From Ruegeria lacuscaerulensis (GTDB taxonomy: Bacteria; Pseudomonadota; Alphaproteobacteria; Rhodobacterales; Rhodobacteraceae), in NCBI RefSeq assembly GCF_013031245.1, contig NZ_WPZL01000011.1:62001-126000 (forward strand): a stretch of DNA of 64,000 bases, read 5' to 3'. Below are positions 17,002 through 26,171 of the stretch, piece after piece (within the stretch, counting starts at the first letter, position 1; each line of letters starts with the position of its first letter). Under the pieces are notes generated by a model. It ran no database searches, was not told where the DNA came from, and saw only the letters and a list, made by a program, of their open reading frames with translations. Position numbers and translations under genes: made by a program.

Positions 17002-18213
17002 TTAGCGGAACAGCGACAGGATCGATTGCGGTGCCTGGTTGGCGATCGACAGCGACTGAGTGGCCAACTGCTGCTGCACCTGAAGGGCCTGCAGACGCGC
17101 CGAGGTTTCCTCCATGTCGGCGTCAACCAGCGAGCCGATACCGGATTTGAACGAGTCCGCCAGATTCGAGATGAACTCTTTCTGGGTTTCGATCCGACCC
17201 TGCGACGAACCAAACGCAGCCGATGCATCAATGGCCGTGTCGATCAACGTTTCAACGGTCGCCAGTGCCGCATTTGCGCCCGCACCCGTAGAAACGTCAA
17301 TTGAGGACAGCGCGCCCAATCCACCTGATCCGGCATTGGCGAACTGGCCGCTCACGGTCAGATCGTTACCGCCGCCATTGGTGAAATTGAGCGTACCGGG
17401 CGTGCCGCTGTCATAATCGACGGTCAATCCCGCAACGCCCAGCTCATCGACCTTAGCCTTGAGCGCCACGGCAACAATATCCGCCGTGGTGGTAGACGCG
17501 GCATCGTCCGCCGTTACTGTATAGGAAACAGTCTCGTCACCCACCGTCAGGCTGACACTGTCCCCGGCCGCGAAGGCAGCACCGTTCTCAGCGATTTCGA
17601 TCTGTTCGTTGCCCCCGCCGTTGTCGAGCGCAATTGCCACGGTGTCACCGTTGACCGATGCCCCCGCCGAACTGCCCGAAAAGATGTCGTTCGCTGTATA
17701 GCCGCCAACGGACAAATCCTGCCCGGTCACTGTAATCGACGATGCCGTCACATTACCCGTGTTGTCGCGGTCGAGCGACGCCAGGATTGAAGCGGAACCA
17801 GCCGAGCCGTCAACCAGGTTGAGTCCATTGAACTGGGCCGCGCCTACCACGGCAGCGATCTGATCACGCAGCGCAGTCACGTCGTCGTTGATCTTGCCAC
17901 GGTCGACGTTGTCTTCCTGCGCGGCGACAATCTTACCCTTCATTTGGGTCAGAAGGTCGGTCACTGTTTCGGAGGCGTTCCGCGCCACAGCAACGGTCGA
18001 TTCACCCAAGGCAAGACTGCCTTTGATCGCGTTGAAACCGTTGACGTCGGATTCCATAACTTTGGAAATCGCCCATACGGCCGAATTGTCTTTGGCCGTC
18101 GCAACGTCCTTACCGGTCGAGATCGCGTTCTGAGTCTGCGCCAGGTTCTTGTTGACCGATTTCAGGGTTTGCAGCGCAACCATTGCGCCATTGTTGGTCA
18201 GAATGCTGGACAT
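17002..18213 (-). CDS. Flagellin
   Basis: 403 residues with conserved flagellin ends. The N-terminal D0/D1 is MSSILTNNGAMVALQTLKSVNKNL...ISTGKDVATAKDNSAVW. The C-terminal D1/D0 has SQGRIETQKEFISNLADSF and ends QSILSLFR. The middle (about residues 135-300) is a variable, Gly/Ala/Thr-rich, low-Lys surface domain. The protein polymerises into the flagellar filament after export by the flagellar type III apparatus; no cleavable signal is expected. The 210 bp upstream is rich in repeats and a leader hairpin and is a likely target of FlbT control. Confidence 0.95.
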   Translation of the reverse strand: MSSILTNNGAMVALQTLKSVNKNLAQTQNAISTGKDVATAKDNSAVWAISKVMESDVNGFNAIKGSLALGESTVAVARNASETVTDLLTQMKGKIVAAQEDNVDRGKINDDVTALRDQIAAVVGAAQFNGLNLVDGSAGSASILASLDRDNTGNVTASSITVTGQDLSVGGYTANDIFSGSSAGASVNGDTVAIALDNGGGNEQIEIAENGAAFAAGDSVSLTVGDETVSYTVTADDAASTTTADIVAVALKAKVDELGVAGLTVDYDSGTPGTLNFTNGGGNDLTVSGQFANAGSGGLGALSSIDVSTGAGANAALATVETLIDTAIDASAAFGSSQGRIETQKEFISNLADSFKSGIGSLVDADMEETSARLQALQVQQQLATQSLSIANQAPQSILSLFR

Positions 18214-18255
18214 AGCTTTCTTCCTTTTCCGTTCGGGCCTTTTGCGCCCTTGCTA

Positions 18256-18360
18256 ACCCCGCATCACATGCGGGCTTTGACGTCTTTCTGATCGGTGCGA
18301 TCCGCCGTCGGGCTGTTCGCGCCACCTGTTGTTTCAGGTGCAGGAACACCTTTGACGTCG
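18256..18360 (-). promoter_or_regulatory. Flagellin upstream region with hairpin and paired repeats
   Basis: Upstream of flagellin lie a 7-bp stem with a 3-nt loop (CCCGCAT 18258-18264, ATGCGGG 18268-18274), a 10-bp direct repeat CTTTGACGTC at 18275-18284 and 18350-18359, and an inverted repeat CACCTG-6-CAGGTG at 18323-18340. The hairpin, 45-56 nt before the start codon, would be in the mRNA leader. The role is inferred. Confidence 0.4.
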
Positions 18361-18422
18361 ATCCCCTAACGGAGTGCTAAAGTGTCCGAGCTGGAAATTT
18401 CGGATTTGAATCAAACCTGTCG

Positions 18423-18782
18423 TTATGCCCGCTTTTCCAGCTTCACGTTGCTGCGCACGGTAAATCCGTTGCGTTGCCCGTCGGCCCCATAGGTGCTGAA
18501 CTCCTGGCGAACCCGCCGCAATTCGGCCATGCGGCTGGCAACCGCGCGAATCCCTTCGGCAGCGCTGTTCAGCAACGCCTGGTTTCTTTCGACCTTTTCC
18601 TGAAGGCGAATCAATTCGTCGCTGTCAAAGACCTGCAGCTCATTGATCGCCCCGATCAGTTTTTCCTTTTCGGGGACCATCTGGTTCAAACGGTCCAGAT
18701 CGCCATCGACAAGCGCGGTGCGTTCAAGATCCAGAACTTCTTCGAGGGATCTGATCAGGGCGGCGTCAGCTTTGCTCGGCAT
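18423..18782 (-). CDS. FlgN-like flagellar export chaperone
   Basis: 119 residues, almost entirely helical, rich in Leu, Glu and Arg with heptad-like spacing (LEEVLDLERTALVDGDLDRLNQMVPEK, then LIRLQEKVERNQALLNSAAEGIRAV). Size, composition and place between the rod-binding protein and flagellin suggest a FlgN-type chaperone for the hook-filament junction proteins. Sequence identity with FlgN is low, so the name is an inference. It overlaps the flgJ-like gene by 17 bases and is probably coupled to it. Confidence 0.6.
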   Translation of the reverse strand: MPSKADAALIRSLEEVLDLERTALVDGDLDRLNQMVPEKEKLIGAINELQVFDSDELIRLQEKVERNQALLNSAAEGIRAVASRMAELRRVRQEFSTYGADGQRNGFTVRSNVKLEKRA

Positions 18783-19047
18783 TGGTTTTCTCCATCATGG
18801 ACTGAAACAGGATTTCGGACAGGCCGACGCCTCCGGATTTCGCCAATTGCAGGGCCTGTTGCTTTACAAGAAACGAGGAAAACTGGTCTTCGCCCGCCCC
18901 TCCGCCAAAAGACTGGCGCGCTTCGCCCAGGCCAGCCGAGGTCAGCATTTCAGCCAGAAAGGCGGCCTCCAACTCAATCGAGGCTTCTTTCAGTTTTTCT
19001 GTTGTCGTGGGCGGCTGCGCAGCAGGAAGAGTCGCAGAAATCTTCAT
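18766..19047 (-). CDS. FlgJ-type flagellar rod-binding protein (no muramidase domain)
   Basis: 93 residues with the Rod-binding domain pattern: LEAAFLAEMLTSAGLG, DQFSSFLVKQQALQLAKSGGVGLSEILFQSM. It corresponds to the N-terminal half of enterobacterial FlgJ, which caps the growing rod; the peptidoglycan hydrolase half is absent, as in most Alphaproteobacteria. It overlaps the FlgN-like gene and is divergent from fliK with a 110-bp gap that should hold both promoters. Confidence 0.82.
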   Translation of the reverse strand: MKISATLPAAQPPTTTEKLKEASIELEAAFLAEMLTSAGLGEARQSFGGGAGEDQFSSFLVKQQALQLAKSGGVGLSEILFQSMMEKTNAEQS

Positions 19048-19157
19048 CGCTTTCTCCGAATTTGCATCGAACTTTCTCGATCAAAGGCGAAAGCGGTTAA
19101 AATATACGTAACTTCCTGCTGGCAGATTTCCGGTCACACAATCGGAGCCGGAGCAAA

Positions 19158-20384
19158 ATGCCCAACCCTCTTTCAGCAGTGATGCCCCCGCCAGCAGCCG
19201 CCGCGAAACCTGACGCAAACACGCAAAAGCAGCGCGACCCGAAAGGCGCGACATCATTTCAAACGGTCATGGATCAGGAGGCTGATCAACACTCCGAAGA
19301 ACTCGAAACGGCAGAACTGAAAATCCAGAAGCCCGACCCCGATTCGGAAATGGACGAGATCATTGCAGAGGTTGATCCAGCAGAGATCTCTGTTGCACCT
19401 GAGGTTCAGCAGCCTGCTGATGCGAAAAGTTTTGCGCCAGAAAGTGTGCCAATACCGCCCGTTGAGGACCACGAAGCGAAACCGACCTTGTTGCCTTCTG
19501 TCGGCATTGCGGACGAGGAGCCGGAGCTTTACGCTCCGCCGGTCGCGCCAGGTCGGATATCCGTTAGATCGCCAGAAAACTCTGGCGAACGTCTCGTTCC
19601 ACCGGTTGACCAAGCGCTTGCAACAGATTCCGTTTCGGCGCTGAGAACGACAGAAACAGCTCTGAAATCGCAACACACCTTTAAGGTTCCGGCGGTTCTG
19701 CACTCACGCCCAAGGGAGACAGCCGATCTCTCCTCATCTTTTGGACAGGACCAGAACGCACCGCGCACCCCAACTGCACCCGAACTGGCGCCGAAGCAGC
19801 CGACCCTTCCCGATCGCGCGCCTGCATTGGTGCAAATACAGCTTTTGGCGACCGAACGGAGCAGTGACCGAATTGAATCCTCGGCTATGCCGGAAACCGA
19901 GGATGCGCTCCCGGTCAGGGATGCACCATTGCTTTCCGCGGCACGAGAAACAGGAACCACTCTTCAACCTCTGACGGCGGCACGGGCTGAAACGGCAAAG
20001 GCCATCGCCGGGCAGATGGCAACTGCCGTCAGCGCCCGCCCTCAGTCCGGTGCCATTGAGATCGCCCTGAACCCCGAAGAACTGGGGCGCGTTTCGATCG
20101 TATTGAACGGCCGTGACGATGGTTTGCATATGACGATTGCGGCGGAACGTCCGGAAACGCTGGATATGATGCGCAGGCATCTTTCGCTTCTGGAGACAGA
20201 GTTCCAAAATCTTGGGCTTGGGGACCTGTCCTTTGATCTGGACACCTCGTCAGACGCTCAGCAGGACGGATCAAACGCTGATGATAGATCGCCGTTTTCG
20301 GCACCCGAACCCGAGCACACCGCCAAAGCAGGTCCTGCTCTTCCGAGAATCGGCCCCGACGGGCGAATCGACATGAGGCTTTGA
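19158..20384 (+). CDS. fliK: Flagellar hook-length control protein FliK
   Basis: 408 residues. The N-terminal 290 residues are low-complexity, rich in Pro, Glu, Ala and Thr, as expected for the molecular-ruler part. The C-terminal region has the Flg_hook domain: GAIEIALNPEELGRVSIVL and LDMMRRHLSLLETEFQNLGLG. FliK measures hook length and switches the export gate from hook to filament substrates. It is immediately followed by flgD, whose start lies two bases after the fliK stop. It is divergent from the flgJ-like gene. Confidence 0.9.
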   Translation: MPNPLSAVMPPPAAAAKPDANTQKQRDPKGATSFQTVMDQEADQHSEELETAELKIQKPDPDSEMDEIIAEVDPAEISVAPEVQQPADAKSFAPESVPIPPVEDHEAKPTLLPSVGIADEEPELYAPPVAPGRISVRSPENSGERLVPPVDQALATDSVSALRTTETALKSQHTFKVPAVLHSRPRETADLSSSFGQDQNAPRTPTAPELAPKQPTLPDRAPALVQIQLLATERSSDRIESSAMPETEDALPVRDAPLLSAARETGTTLQPLTAARAETAKAIAGQMATAVSARPQSGAIEIALNPEELGRVSIVLNGRDDGLHMTIAAERPETLDMMRRHLSLLETEFQNLGLGDLSFDLDTSSDAQQDGSNADDRSPFSAPEPEHTAKAGPALPRIGPDGRIDMRL

Positions 20385-20386
20385 CC

Positions 20387-21046
20387 ATGATCACACCAAC
20401 GCAATCCATGACCCAGCCCTACGCACAAACCCAGTCTGGCACACAATCACAGACGTCGGCCCTTACGTCGGATTTCGAAACTTTTCTGTTGCTGATGACG
20501 ACTCAGGCCCAAAATCAGGATCCACTGGAGCCGATGGATTCAAGCGAATACGCCTCGCAACTCGCGCAGTTTTCCATGGTCGAACAGCAGGTTCAGACCA
20601 ATGACCTGTTGGCGGGACTGTCACAAGGCAGTGTCAATCTTGAGGAACTCGCAAGTTGGGTCGGCATGGATGTCCGGACGGCCGGAGAATTTCATTTTGA
20701 TGGCACGCCCGAAACCCTGTTCGCTCAGGCGGATCCTGCCGCAGAAGACGCCTCCATCGTGATTCGCGGCGGCGACGGCACGGTTATCGACCGGGTTGCA
20801 GTCCCCACCACCGCGACCGAATTTACCTGGGCCGGAACAGACAGCGACGGCAGCCCGTTACCAGCTGGTACATACTCCGCAACGTTGGAAAGTTATGACG
20901 GAGAGGAGTTGCTGTCCGAGCAACTGGTATCTGTCTACAATCAGGTGATTGAGGCGCAGGTCGTAGACGACACGATCCTGTTGACGCTGGAAAGCGGTCA
21001 GGTCGTTCCGGCGGGAACAGTTACGGCAGTGCGAACCGGAGCTTGA
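20387..21046 (+). CDS. flgD: Flagellar hook capping / assembly protein FlgD
   Basis: 219 residues. The N-terminal motif DFETFLLLMTTQAQNQDPLEPMDSSEYASQLAQFSMVEQ is the FlgD signature. The remaining part has FlgD Ig/Tudor-like beta structure (FTWAGTDSDGSPLPAGTYS). FlgD caps the growing hook so that FlgE polymerises. An in-frame TTG at 20381 would overlap the fliK stop, but GAGG at 20375-20378 places ATG 20387 at proper spacing. It is coupled to fliK; the other hook genes are not in this window. Confidence 0.94.
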   Translation: MITPTQSMTQPYAQTQSGTQSQTSALTSDFETFLLLMTTQAQNQDPLEPMDSSEYASQLAQFSMVEQQVQTNDLLAGLSQGSVNLEELASWVGMDVRTAGEFHFDGTPETLFAQADPAAEDASIVIRGGDGTVIDRVAVPTTATEFTWAGTDSDGSPLPAGTYSATLESYDGEELLSEQLVSVYNQVIEAQVVDDTILLTLESGQVVPAGTVTAVRTGA

Positions 21047-21101
21047 TCTACAAGGCAGGACAGGCCAAACCGGGACAAAATTCGACTCGCTTACAGTATC
21101 G

Positions 21102-21968
21102 GTGACCCCACTGCCTGACCCGACTACCCCACCTCCGGATCTTGTTGACGAACTGGGCGACCGGGGCCTAGTCGACTCCGGTGCGCAATTTCAAACGCTC
21201 TATGGCGGACGCACCAATCAGGTGTGGAAGGTGCTGGGCGGAGGTGGCGGCAAGGTCCTGAAACTGTACCGTACCGCGCTTCGCAACCCGCTGTTTCGCA
21301 ATGATGCCGAGTTGGAAGCACGTTGCCTGATGGCCTTGGAAAACACGGGTTTTGTCCCTCGTCTGCGCGCGACCGGCCGGCATGAAAACGGCCGGTGGGT
21401 CTTTTACGATCACGCTCCGGGGTCACCGTGGCAGGAGGATCCTGCGCGCGTCGCACAGTTGCTGCAAAAGCTGCACACGCTCGACCTTTCTGTTGAGGTG
21501 CCTGCTGGATGTAACGGCAGTGAGGATCTGGCCCGACACGGGCAAAGCATTCTTGATGAGTGCAAATCTGAAATACGCCACAGATTGGAGCGTCTGCGCC
21601 CTAAGGAACAGGTGGCTTCGGCTGCCCGCACTTGCCTGATCCACGGAGACCCGGTTGCCGGAAACATTCTGGTTGCCCCGTCTGGCCTGACCCTCATTGA
21701 CTGGCAATGTCCGGCGCAGGGTGATCCCAGCGAAGATCTGGCGCTTTTTCTGTCGCCCGCGATGCAGCACCTGTACCGGGGCGCCCCGTTGAATACGTCG
21801 GAAGAGAACCAGTTTCTGTTCGCTTATGGCGACATCGACACGGTGGAAAGATATAAGAACCTGCGCCGTTGGTATGCGTGGCGCATGGCGGCCTATTGCC
21901 TGTGGCGTGTCGAAAAAGGTGCGCCGGATTACTCAGTCGGATTGGACTTGGAAATTGCTGCGCTTTAG
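21102..21968 (+). CDS. APH/choline-kinase family phosphotransferase
   Basis: 288 residues with the aminoglycoside/choline kinase-like fold. Catalytic motif CLIHGDPVAGNILV near residue 183 (HGDxxxxN) and metal-binding LIDWQCPAQGDPSEDLALF near 202. The P-loop-like segment LYGGRTNQVWKVLGGGGGKVLKLY is at residues 33-56. The substrate is unknown; choline, ethanolamine or another small alcohol or amine is possible. The start is probably GTG 21102, with no strong ribosome-binding site visible. It runs convergently into the polyamine operon, with the two stops only a few bases apart. Confidence 0.78.
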   Translation: MTPLPDPTTPPPDLVDELGDRGLVDSGAQFQTLYGGRTNQVWKVLGGGGGKVLKLYRTALRNPLFRNDAELEARCLMALENTGFVPRLRATGRHENGRWVFYDHAPGSPWQEDPARVAQLLQKLHTLDLSVEVPAGCNGSEDLARHGQSILDECKSEIRHRLERLRPKEQVASAARTCLIHGDPVAGNILVAPSGLTLIDWQCPAQGDPSEDLALFLSPAMQHLYRGAPLNTSEENQFLFAYGDIDTVERYKNLRRWYAWRMAAYCLWRVEKGAPDYSVGLDLEIAAL

Positions 21969-21971
21969 CCC

Positions 21972-23273
21972 TTACAAATCGCCAAGCGCCATCATTGCAT
22001 AAGCAGGCGGCAGCAATGCGCGCCGCCACGGCCCAAGTGGGAAACGCCCCGGATCGCGCACTATCGGCTCCGGCAGATCCGTGTCCTGACCCAATACCAG
22101 TCGCGCCAGCGCACGCCCGCAATAGGTACCCATCGCCACTCCGTTTCCGTGATAGGCAAAGCCGGCGAACATGCCCGTTTGATCCGCAACAGGCCCGACA
22201 TAGGGCATGAAGTCTCGCGACAGACAGACCATACCCGACCACATATTGGTAACGTCGACACCCGCCCAAGCCGGAAACATCCGGCGGAAATCCTGCTGGA
22301 CGTTTCGGCGAATCGCGACCTCGGCCTGGGGCGACGACCAGAGCCCGCCACGCATCCCAAACAGGAACCGTCGATCGGGCATAAGTCGAAAATAGTGCAA
22401 CAAATGGCGGGTGTCATAAGACATCTGATCGCTGAACCAGCCCTGCGCCAGCAACTCGGCCTCGGACATGGGGCGTGTCACCAATACCGTGGACTGGGCA
22501 GGCATATATCGACCGGACATCCAGAGCGGTACGTCTTCACTGGAATAGCCGTTGGTGCAGATCAGCACATTCGAGGCTCTGACCCGGCCCGATACCGTCT
22601 GAACGTCGAACCCGGATTGTGCATTGCGGATGTTTCGAACGGCGCTTTTCTGGAACAGGTTGGCGCCACGGGACTGGGCAGCATTTGCCAGCCCGAACAG
22701 GTATTTTCTGGGGTTCAACCCGAACCCGACCGGGTTGGTATACCCGCCGTGAAAAGCCCCACCAAACCCCAGTCCCGGCAGGTCGACAGATTCGTGCAAA
22801 ATACCCGCCTCGTCTGCTTTGCGACGCAGGCCCTCCATTGCGCGGGCGTTATGGGCCAGCTGGGTTTCACCACTTGAATGCGTGTCCGCGTCGATTTGGT
22901 GAGTATCAAGCAGGTCTGCAACAAGATGGACCGCATCTTCTTCGGCTTTCTCATAGCTGCGCGCGGCGGCCCCTCCGAACCGCCGGACCATGGCTCGATG
23001 GCTCAGTTTTGACCCGCCAAGACAGCAAAACCCGCCATTGCGGCCCGAGGCACCCCAGCCGGGCGTTTCGGCCTCCAAAACAGCAACCGAAACACCGGTT
23101 TCGGCCAGATGCAGTGCGGCTGAAACGCCCGTGTATCCACCGCCCACAATTGCGACGTCAACGTCCAGATCGCCTTGCTGGACCGGCCAGTCCGGGCAGG
23201 CAATGGTCTCGTCCCACCAACAGTTCGTGCGGGGGCCGGGACCATAAGTGTAGTCTGGAAACAGCCGCTTCAT
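21972..23273 (-). CDS. FAD-dependent amine oxidoreductase, gamma-glutamylputrescine oxidase-like
   Basis: 433 residues of the DAO family. The dinucleotide fold VDVAIVGGGYTGVSAALHLAETG is near residue 37, and GWGASGRNGGFCCLGGSKLS follows, typical of PuuB-like oxidases. The C-terminal GMFAGFAYHGNGVAMGTYCGR is the second FAD-contact block. It likely oxidises a polyamine, a gamma-glutamylated polyamine or a related amine. Its start overlaps the potI-like stop (ATGA), and it is the last gene of the potFGHI operon, which ties it to imported polyamines. The exact substrate is inferred from context. Confidence 0.82.
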   Translation of the reverse strand: MKRLFPDYTYGPGPRTNCWWDETIACPDWPVQQGDLDVDVAIVGGGYTGVSAALHLAETGVSVAVLEAETPGWGASGRNGGFCCLGGSKLSHRAMVRRFGGAAARSYEKAEEDAVHLVADLLDTHQIDADTHSSGETQLAHNARAMEGLRRKADEAGILHESVDLPGLGFGGAFHGGYTNPVGFGLNPRKYLFGLANAAQSRGANLFQKSAVRNIRNAQSGFDVQTVSGRVRASNVLICTNGYSSEDVPLWMSGRYMPAQSTVLVTRPMSEAELLAQGWFSDQMSYDTRHLLHYFRLMPDRRFLFGMRGGLWSSPQAEVAIRRNVQQDFRRMFPAWAGVDVTNMWSGMVCLSRDFMPYVGPVADQTGMFAGFAYHGNGVAMGTYCGRALARLVLGQDTDLPEPIVRDPGRFPLGPWRRALLPPAYAMMALGDL

Positions 23274-24088
23274 TCCGTACGCGCGGCGGCCATTTCATCC
23301 TGTTTTTGCCGCACCATTGCGCGTTTCGTGACCAGTGAGGCGGTGATGACCCCCACTGTCACGACCGCAATCATCAGCGTCGACAGGGCGTTGATTTCGG
23401 GACTGACGCCAAGACGCACGGCAGAGAATATCCTCATCGGCAAAGTCGTTGCCGACGGTCCCGAGGTAAAGGATGCGATCACAAGATCGTCCAGCGACAG
23501 CGTGAAGGCCAGCAGCCAACCCGAGATCACCGCAGGTGCAATGATCGGCAGCGTCACAAGGCGGAATGCCTGCGCGGGTGAGCAACCAAGGTCCAGCGCG
23601 GCCTCTTCCAGCGATTGGTCAAAGGTCACTAGGCGCGAGGAGACGACGACCGAAACGAAACACATCGAAAAGGTTGTGTGGGCCAGAACGATGGTCAGGA
23701 TGCCCCGATCCAATCCGATGCCGATGAATAGCAGCAGCAGCGACAGGCCGGTGATCACCTCGGGCATCACCAGCGGCGCGTAAATCATGCCCGAAAACAG
23801 GGTGCGGCCAAAGAAACGGCCCCCGCGCACCAACACATAAGCGGCGGCAGTGCCCAGAATTGTTGCGATTGTCGACGAGAACACCGCAACGCGCAAAGTC
23901 ACCCATGCTGCGTTCAGCATCTGCTCGTTCTGGACCAGTTCACCGTACCATTTGGTCGAGAACCCGGCCCAGACCGTCACCAGCTTGCTTTCGTTGAAGC
24001 TGAAGATGATCAGTATGACCATCGGAATGTAGAGGAACGCAAACCCCAGCGTCAGGGAGACCGCGTTGAACCAGCTCATCCTGTTCAT
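23270..24088 (-). CDS. potI: Polyamine ABC transporter permease PotI-like
   Basis: 272 residues with about six membrane helices. The permease EAA loop is LEEAALDLGCSPAQAFRLVTLPIIAPAVISG near residue 180. The N-terminus MNRMSWFNAVSLTLGFAFLYIPMVILIIFS is typical of the PotC/PotI subunit. The frame is open a further 43 codons upstream, inside potH, but ATG 24088 overlaps the potH stop by four bases and starts a normal family protein. It pairs with PotH to form the membrane channel for putrescine-type substrates. Confidence 0.9.
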   Translation of the reverse strand: MNRMSWFNAVSLTLGFAFLYIPMVILIIFSFNESKLVTVWAGFSTKWYGELVQNEQMLNAAWVTLRVAVFSSTIATILGTAAAYVLVRGGRFFGRTLFSGMIYAPLVMPEVITGLSLLLLFIGIGLDRGILTIVLAHTTFSMCFVSVVVSSRLVTFDQSLEEAALDLGCSPAQAFRLVTLPIIAPAVISGWLLAFTLSLDDLVIASFTSGPSATTLPMRIFSAVRLGVSPEINALSTLMIAVVTVGVITASLVTKRAMVRQKQDEMAAARTE

Positions 24089-24975
24089 TGTTCGGCCTCC
24101 GCCTGTTTCTGCTGATTGCGCTGGAACAGCACAATCGGCACCACGAGGATCAACAGCAGTACCACCGCCACGGCGCTGGCCACCGGCCAGTCGCGGTTCG
24201 AGAAGAACTCTTCCCACAACACCTTGCCGATCATCAGCGTGCCGGACCCACCCAGCAGCGACGGGATCACAAATTCACCGATCACAGGGATCATCACCAG
24301 GAAACATCCGGCGATGATGCCGGGACGGGACAGCGGGATGGTCACCAGCCAGAACGCCTGAATGCGCGAGCAACCCAGATCCTCGGCCGCTTCGATCAGG
24401 GATTCGTCCATCCGCTCCAGCGCCGAATAGATCGGCAGGATCATGAAGGGCAGATAGGTGTAGACGATGCCAATATAGACCGCCGTATTGGTGTTCAGAA
24501 TGGTCAGCGGAGTCGAGATGATGCCCGTCCACAGCAGCAACTGGTTCAGGTAGCCTTCGTTGCTGAGAATGCCCATCCACGCATAGACGCGGATCAGGAA
24601 CGAGGTCCAGAACGGCAGGATCACCAGCATCATCAGCGTCGGACGCCACTCAGTAGGTGCGCGGGCCATGCCATAGGCGATGGGGTAGCCCACAAGAAGC
24701 GTAAATATGGTTGAGATCAGGGCGATTTTGACGCTGGACAGATAGGCTTTCCAATACAGGGCGTCTTCTGTCAGCCAGATGAAATTCTCGAAATCCAGCT
24801 GGCTGAAAAAGTCCTGGATCCCGACCCACCCCTGCGACAGGTCCAGCGTCGGAGTGTAGGGCGGAATGGCCAGAGCGATATCCGACAATGAAATCTTCAG
24901 AACGATGAAGAACGGCACCAGAAACAGCGCCAGCAGCCAGACATAAGGGACGGCGATCAGCAGGGCGCGGCGCAT
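24085..24975 (-). CDS. potH: Polyamine ABC transporter permease PotH-like
   Basis: 296 residues with six predicted membrane helices and the EAA loop ESLIEAAEDLGCSRIQAFWLVTIPLSRPG near residue 195. A long periplasmic segment after the first helix (IALAIPPYTPTLDLSQGWVG) is typical of PotB/PotH. The start ATG 24975 shares one base with the ATPase stop (TGATG), which defines it. It is the partner of PotI in a putrescine-type importer. Confidence 0.9.
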   Translation of the reverse strand: MRRALLIAVPYVWLLALFLVPFFIVLKISLSDIALAIPPYTPTLDLSQGWVGIQDFFSQLDFENFIWLTEDALYWKAYLSSVKIALISTIFTLLVGYPIAYGMARAPTEWRPTLMMLVILPFWTSFLIRVYAWMGILSNEGYLNQLLLWTGIISTPLTILNTNTAVYIGIVYTYLPFMILPIYSALERMDESLIEAAEDLGCSRIQAFWLVTIPLSRPGIIAGCFLVMIPVIGEFVIPSLLGGSGTLMIGKVLWEEFFSNRDWPVASAVAVVLLLILVVPIVLFQRNQQKQAEAEQ

Positions 24976-26102
24976 CAGTTGGCCAGCAGGACCGCGGCCG
25001 TCGCTGTCCAGGACAGCCAGACCGGGTCTTCCCATGTAAACGAGCGGCGCGAAATGCGGCGGGTGTTGGCCGTCTGCGCCTTGATAATCGTGCCGTTGGG
25101 TAGTTCAACGTAATAGGTGGACAGGTTGCCCAGATAGGCGATGTCATGCACCTTGCCCTGAATGGCATTGATCGCATCAGCCGGGCGGTCCGCCGAAATC
25201 GTTACCTTTTCGGGCCGGATGGCCAAGTGGCACGCCTGACCGTTCGAAACCCCATTGGCTGAAGTCGCGGTCAGCGGCGCCTGCCCTTCGGCCCAGTCGA
25301 TCTGATAGGTCTCCCCGCCATTTTCCGTCGCGCGACCTTCGATAATATTCACGTCGCCAATAAAATCGGCCACATAGACCGAGTTCGGGTTTTCGTAAAT
25401 CTTGTCCGGCGTCGCCACCTGCATCAGCTTGCCCTGATCCATCACGGCGACCCGGCTGGCGACTGTCATCGCCTCTTCCTGATCGTGGGTCACGATCACA
25501 AAGGTGGTGCCGGTCTTTTCCTGGATATCCATCAATTCGAACTGCGTGTCCTGACGCAGTTTTTTGTCCAGCGCGCCCAGAGGTTCGTCCAGCAGCAGCA
25601 ACTTCGGCGCCTTGGCCAGTGACCTCGCCAGCGCCACCCGCTGGCGCTGACCACCGGAAATCTGATGCGGCTTGCGGCGGGCAAATTGCTCTAGCCGGGT
25701 CAGGCGCAGCATTTCTTCCACACGCTCTTCAAGGTCGTGCTTGGGCATGTTGTCCCGGCGCAGGCCGAAAGCGATGTTTTCCCAGATGCTCAGGTGCGGA
25801 AACAGGGCGTAGGACTGAAACATCATGTTCACGGCCCGCTTGTTCGGCGGGATCGGGTCGATATCCTGACCACCCAGCAGAATGTGCCCCTCGGTCGGGG
25901 TTTCAAACCCCGCCAGCATCCGCATCATGGTGGTCTTGCCGCAGCCCGACGGCCCCAGCAGAGCAAAGAATTCCTGTTCGAAGATATCCAGAGACAGATT
26001 GTCGATGGCCGTGAATTCACCGAACCGCTTGGTGACATTCTGGAACTGGATCAAAGGTTTCGCCTGTGGGTCATCCCACGGCGCAAAGACGTCAGAGTTC
26101 AA
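24975..26102 (-). CDS. potG: Polyamine ABC transporter ATPase PotG/PotA-like
   Basis: 375 residues from TTG 26102. Walker A GPSGCGKTTMM, signature ISGGQRQRVALARSL, Walker B LLLLDEPLGALDKKL, switch His in VIVTHDQEEAM, then a C-terminal TOBE domain (HLAIRPEKVTIS). It energises the PotHI permease. A GTG at 26159 is in frame, but the extra residues are unlike the family, whose members start close to a VFAPWDDP-like segment; the TTG start is an inference. Its stop overlaps the potH start. Fewer than 70 bp separate it from potF. Confidence 0.9.
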   Translation of the reverse strand: MNSDVFAPWDDPQAKPLIQFQNVTKRFGEFTAIDNLSLDIFEQEFFALLGPSGCGKTTMMRMLAGFETPTEGHILLGGQDIDPIPPNKRAVNMMFQSYALFPHLSIWENIAFGLRRDNMPKHDLEERVEEMLRLTRLEQFARRKPHQISGGQRQRVALARSLAKAPKLLLLDEPLGALDKKLRQDTQFELMDIQEKTGTTFVIVTHDQEEAMTVASRVAVMDQGKLMQVATPDKIYENPNSVYVADFIGDVNIIEGRATENGGETYQIDWAEGQAPLTATSANGVSNGQACHLAIRPEKVTISADRPADAINAIQGKVHDIAYLGNLSTYYVELPNGTIIKAQTANTRRISRRSFTWEDPVWLSWTATAAVLLAN

Positions 26103-26171
26103 AACGGCCCCCGTTCGGCAATCTGGAAAATGGGGCAAGGCGGCAGGGCCGCCCTGCACATATAAATCGGA

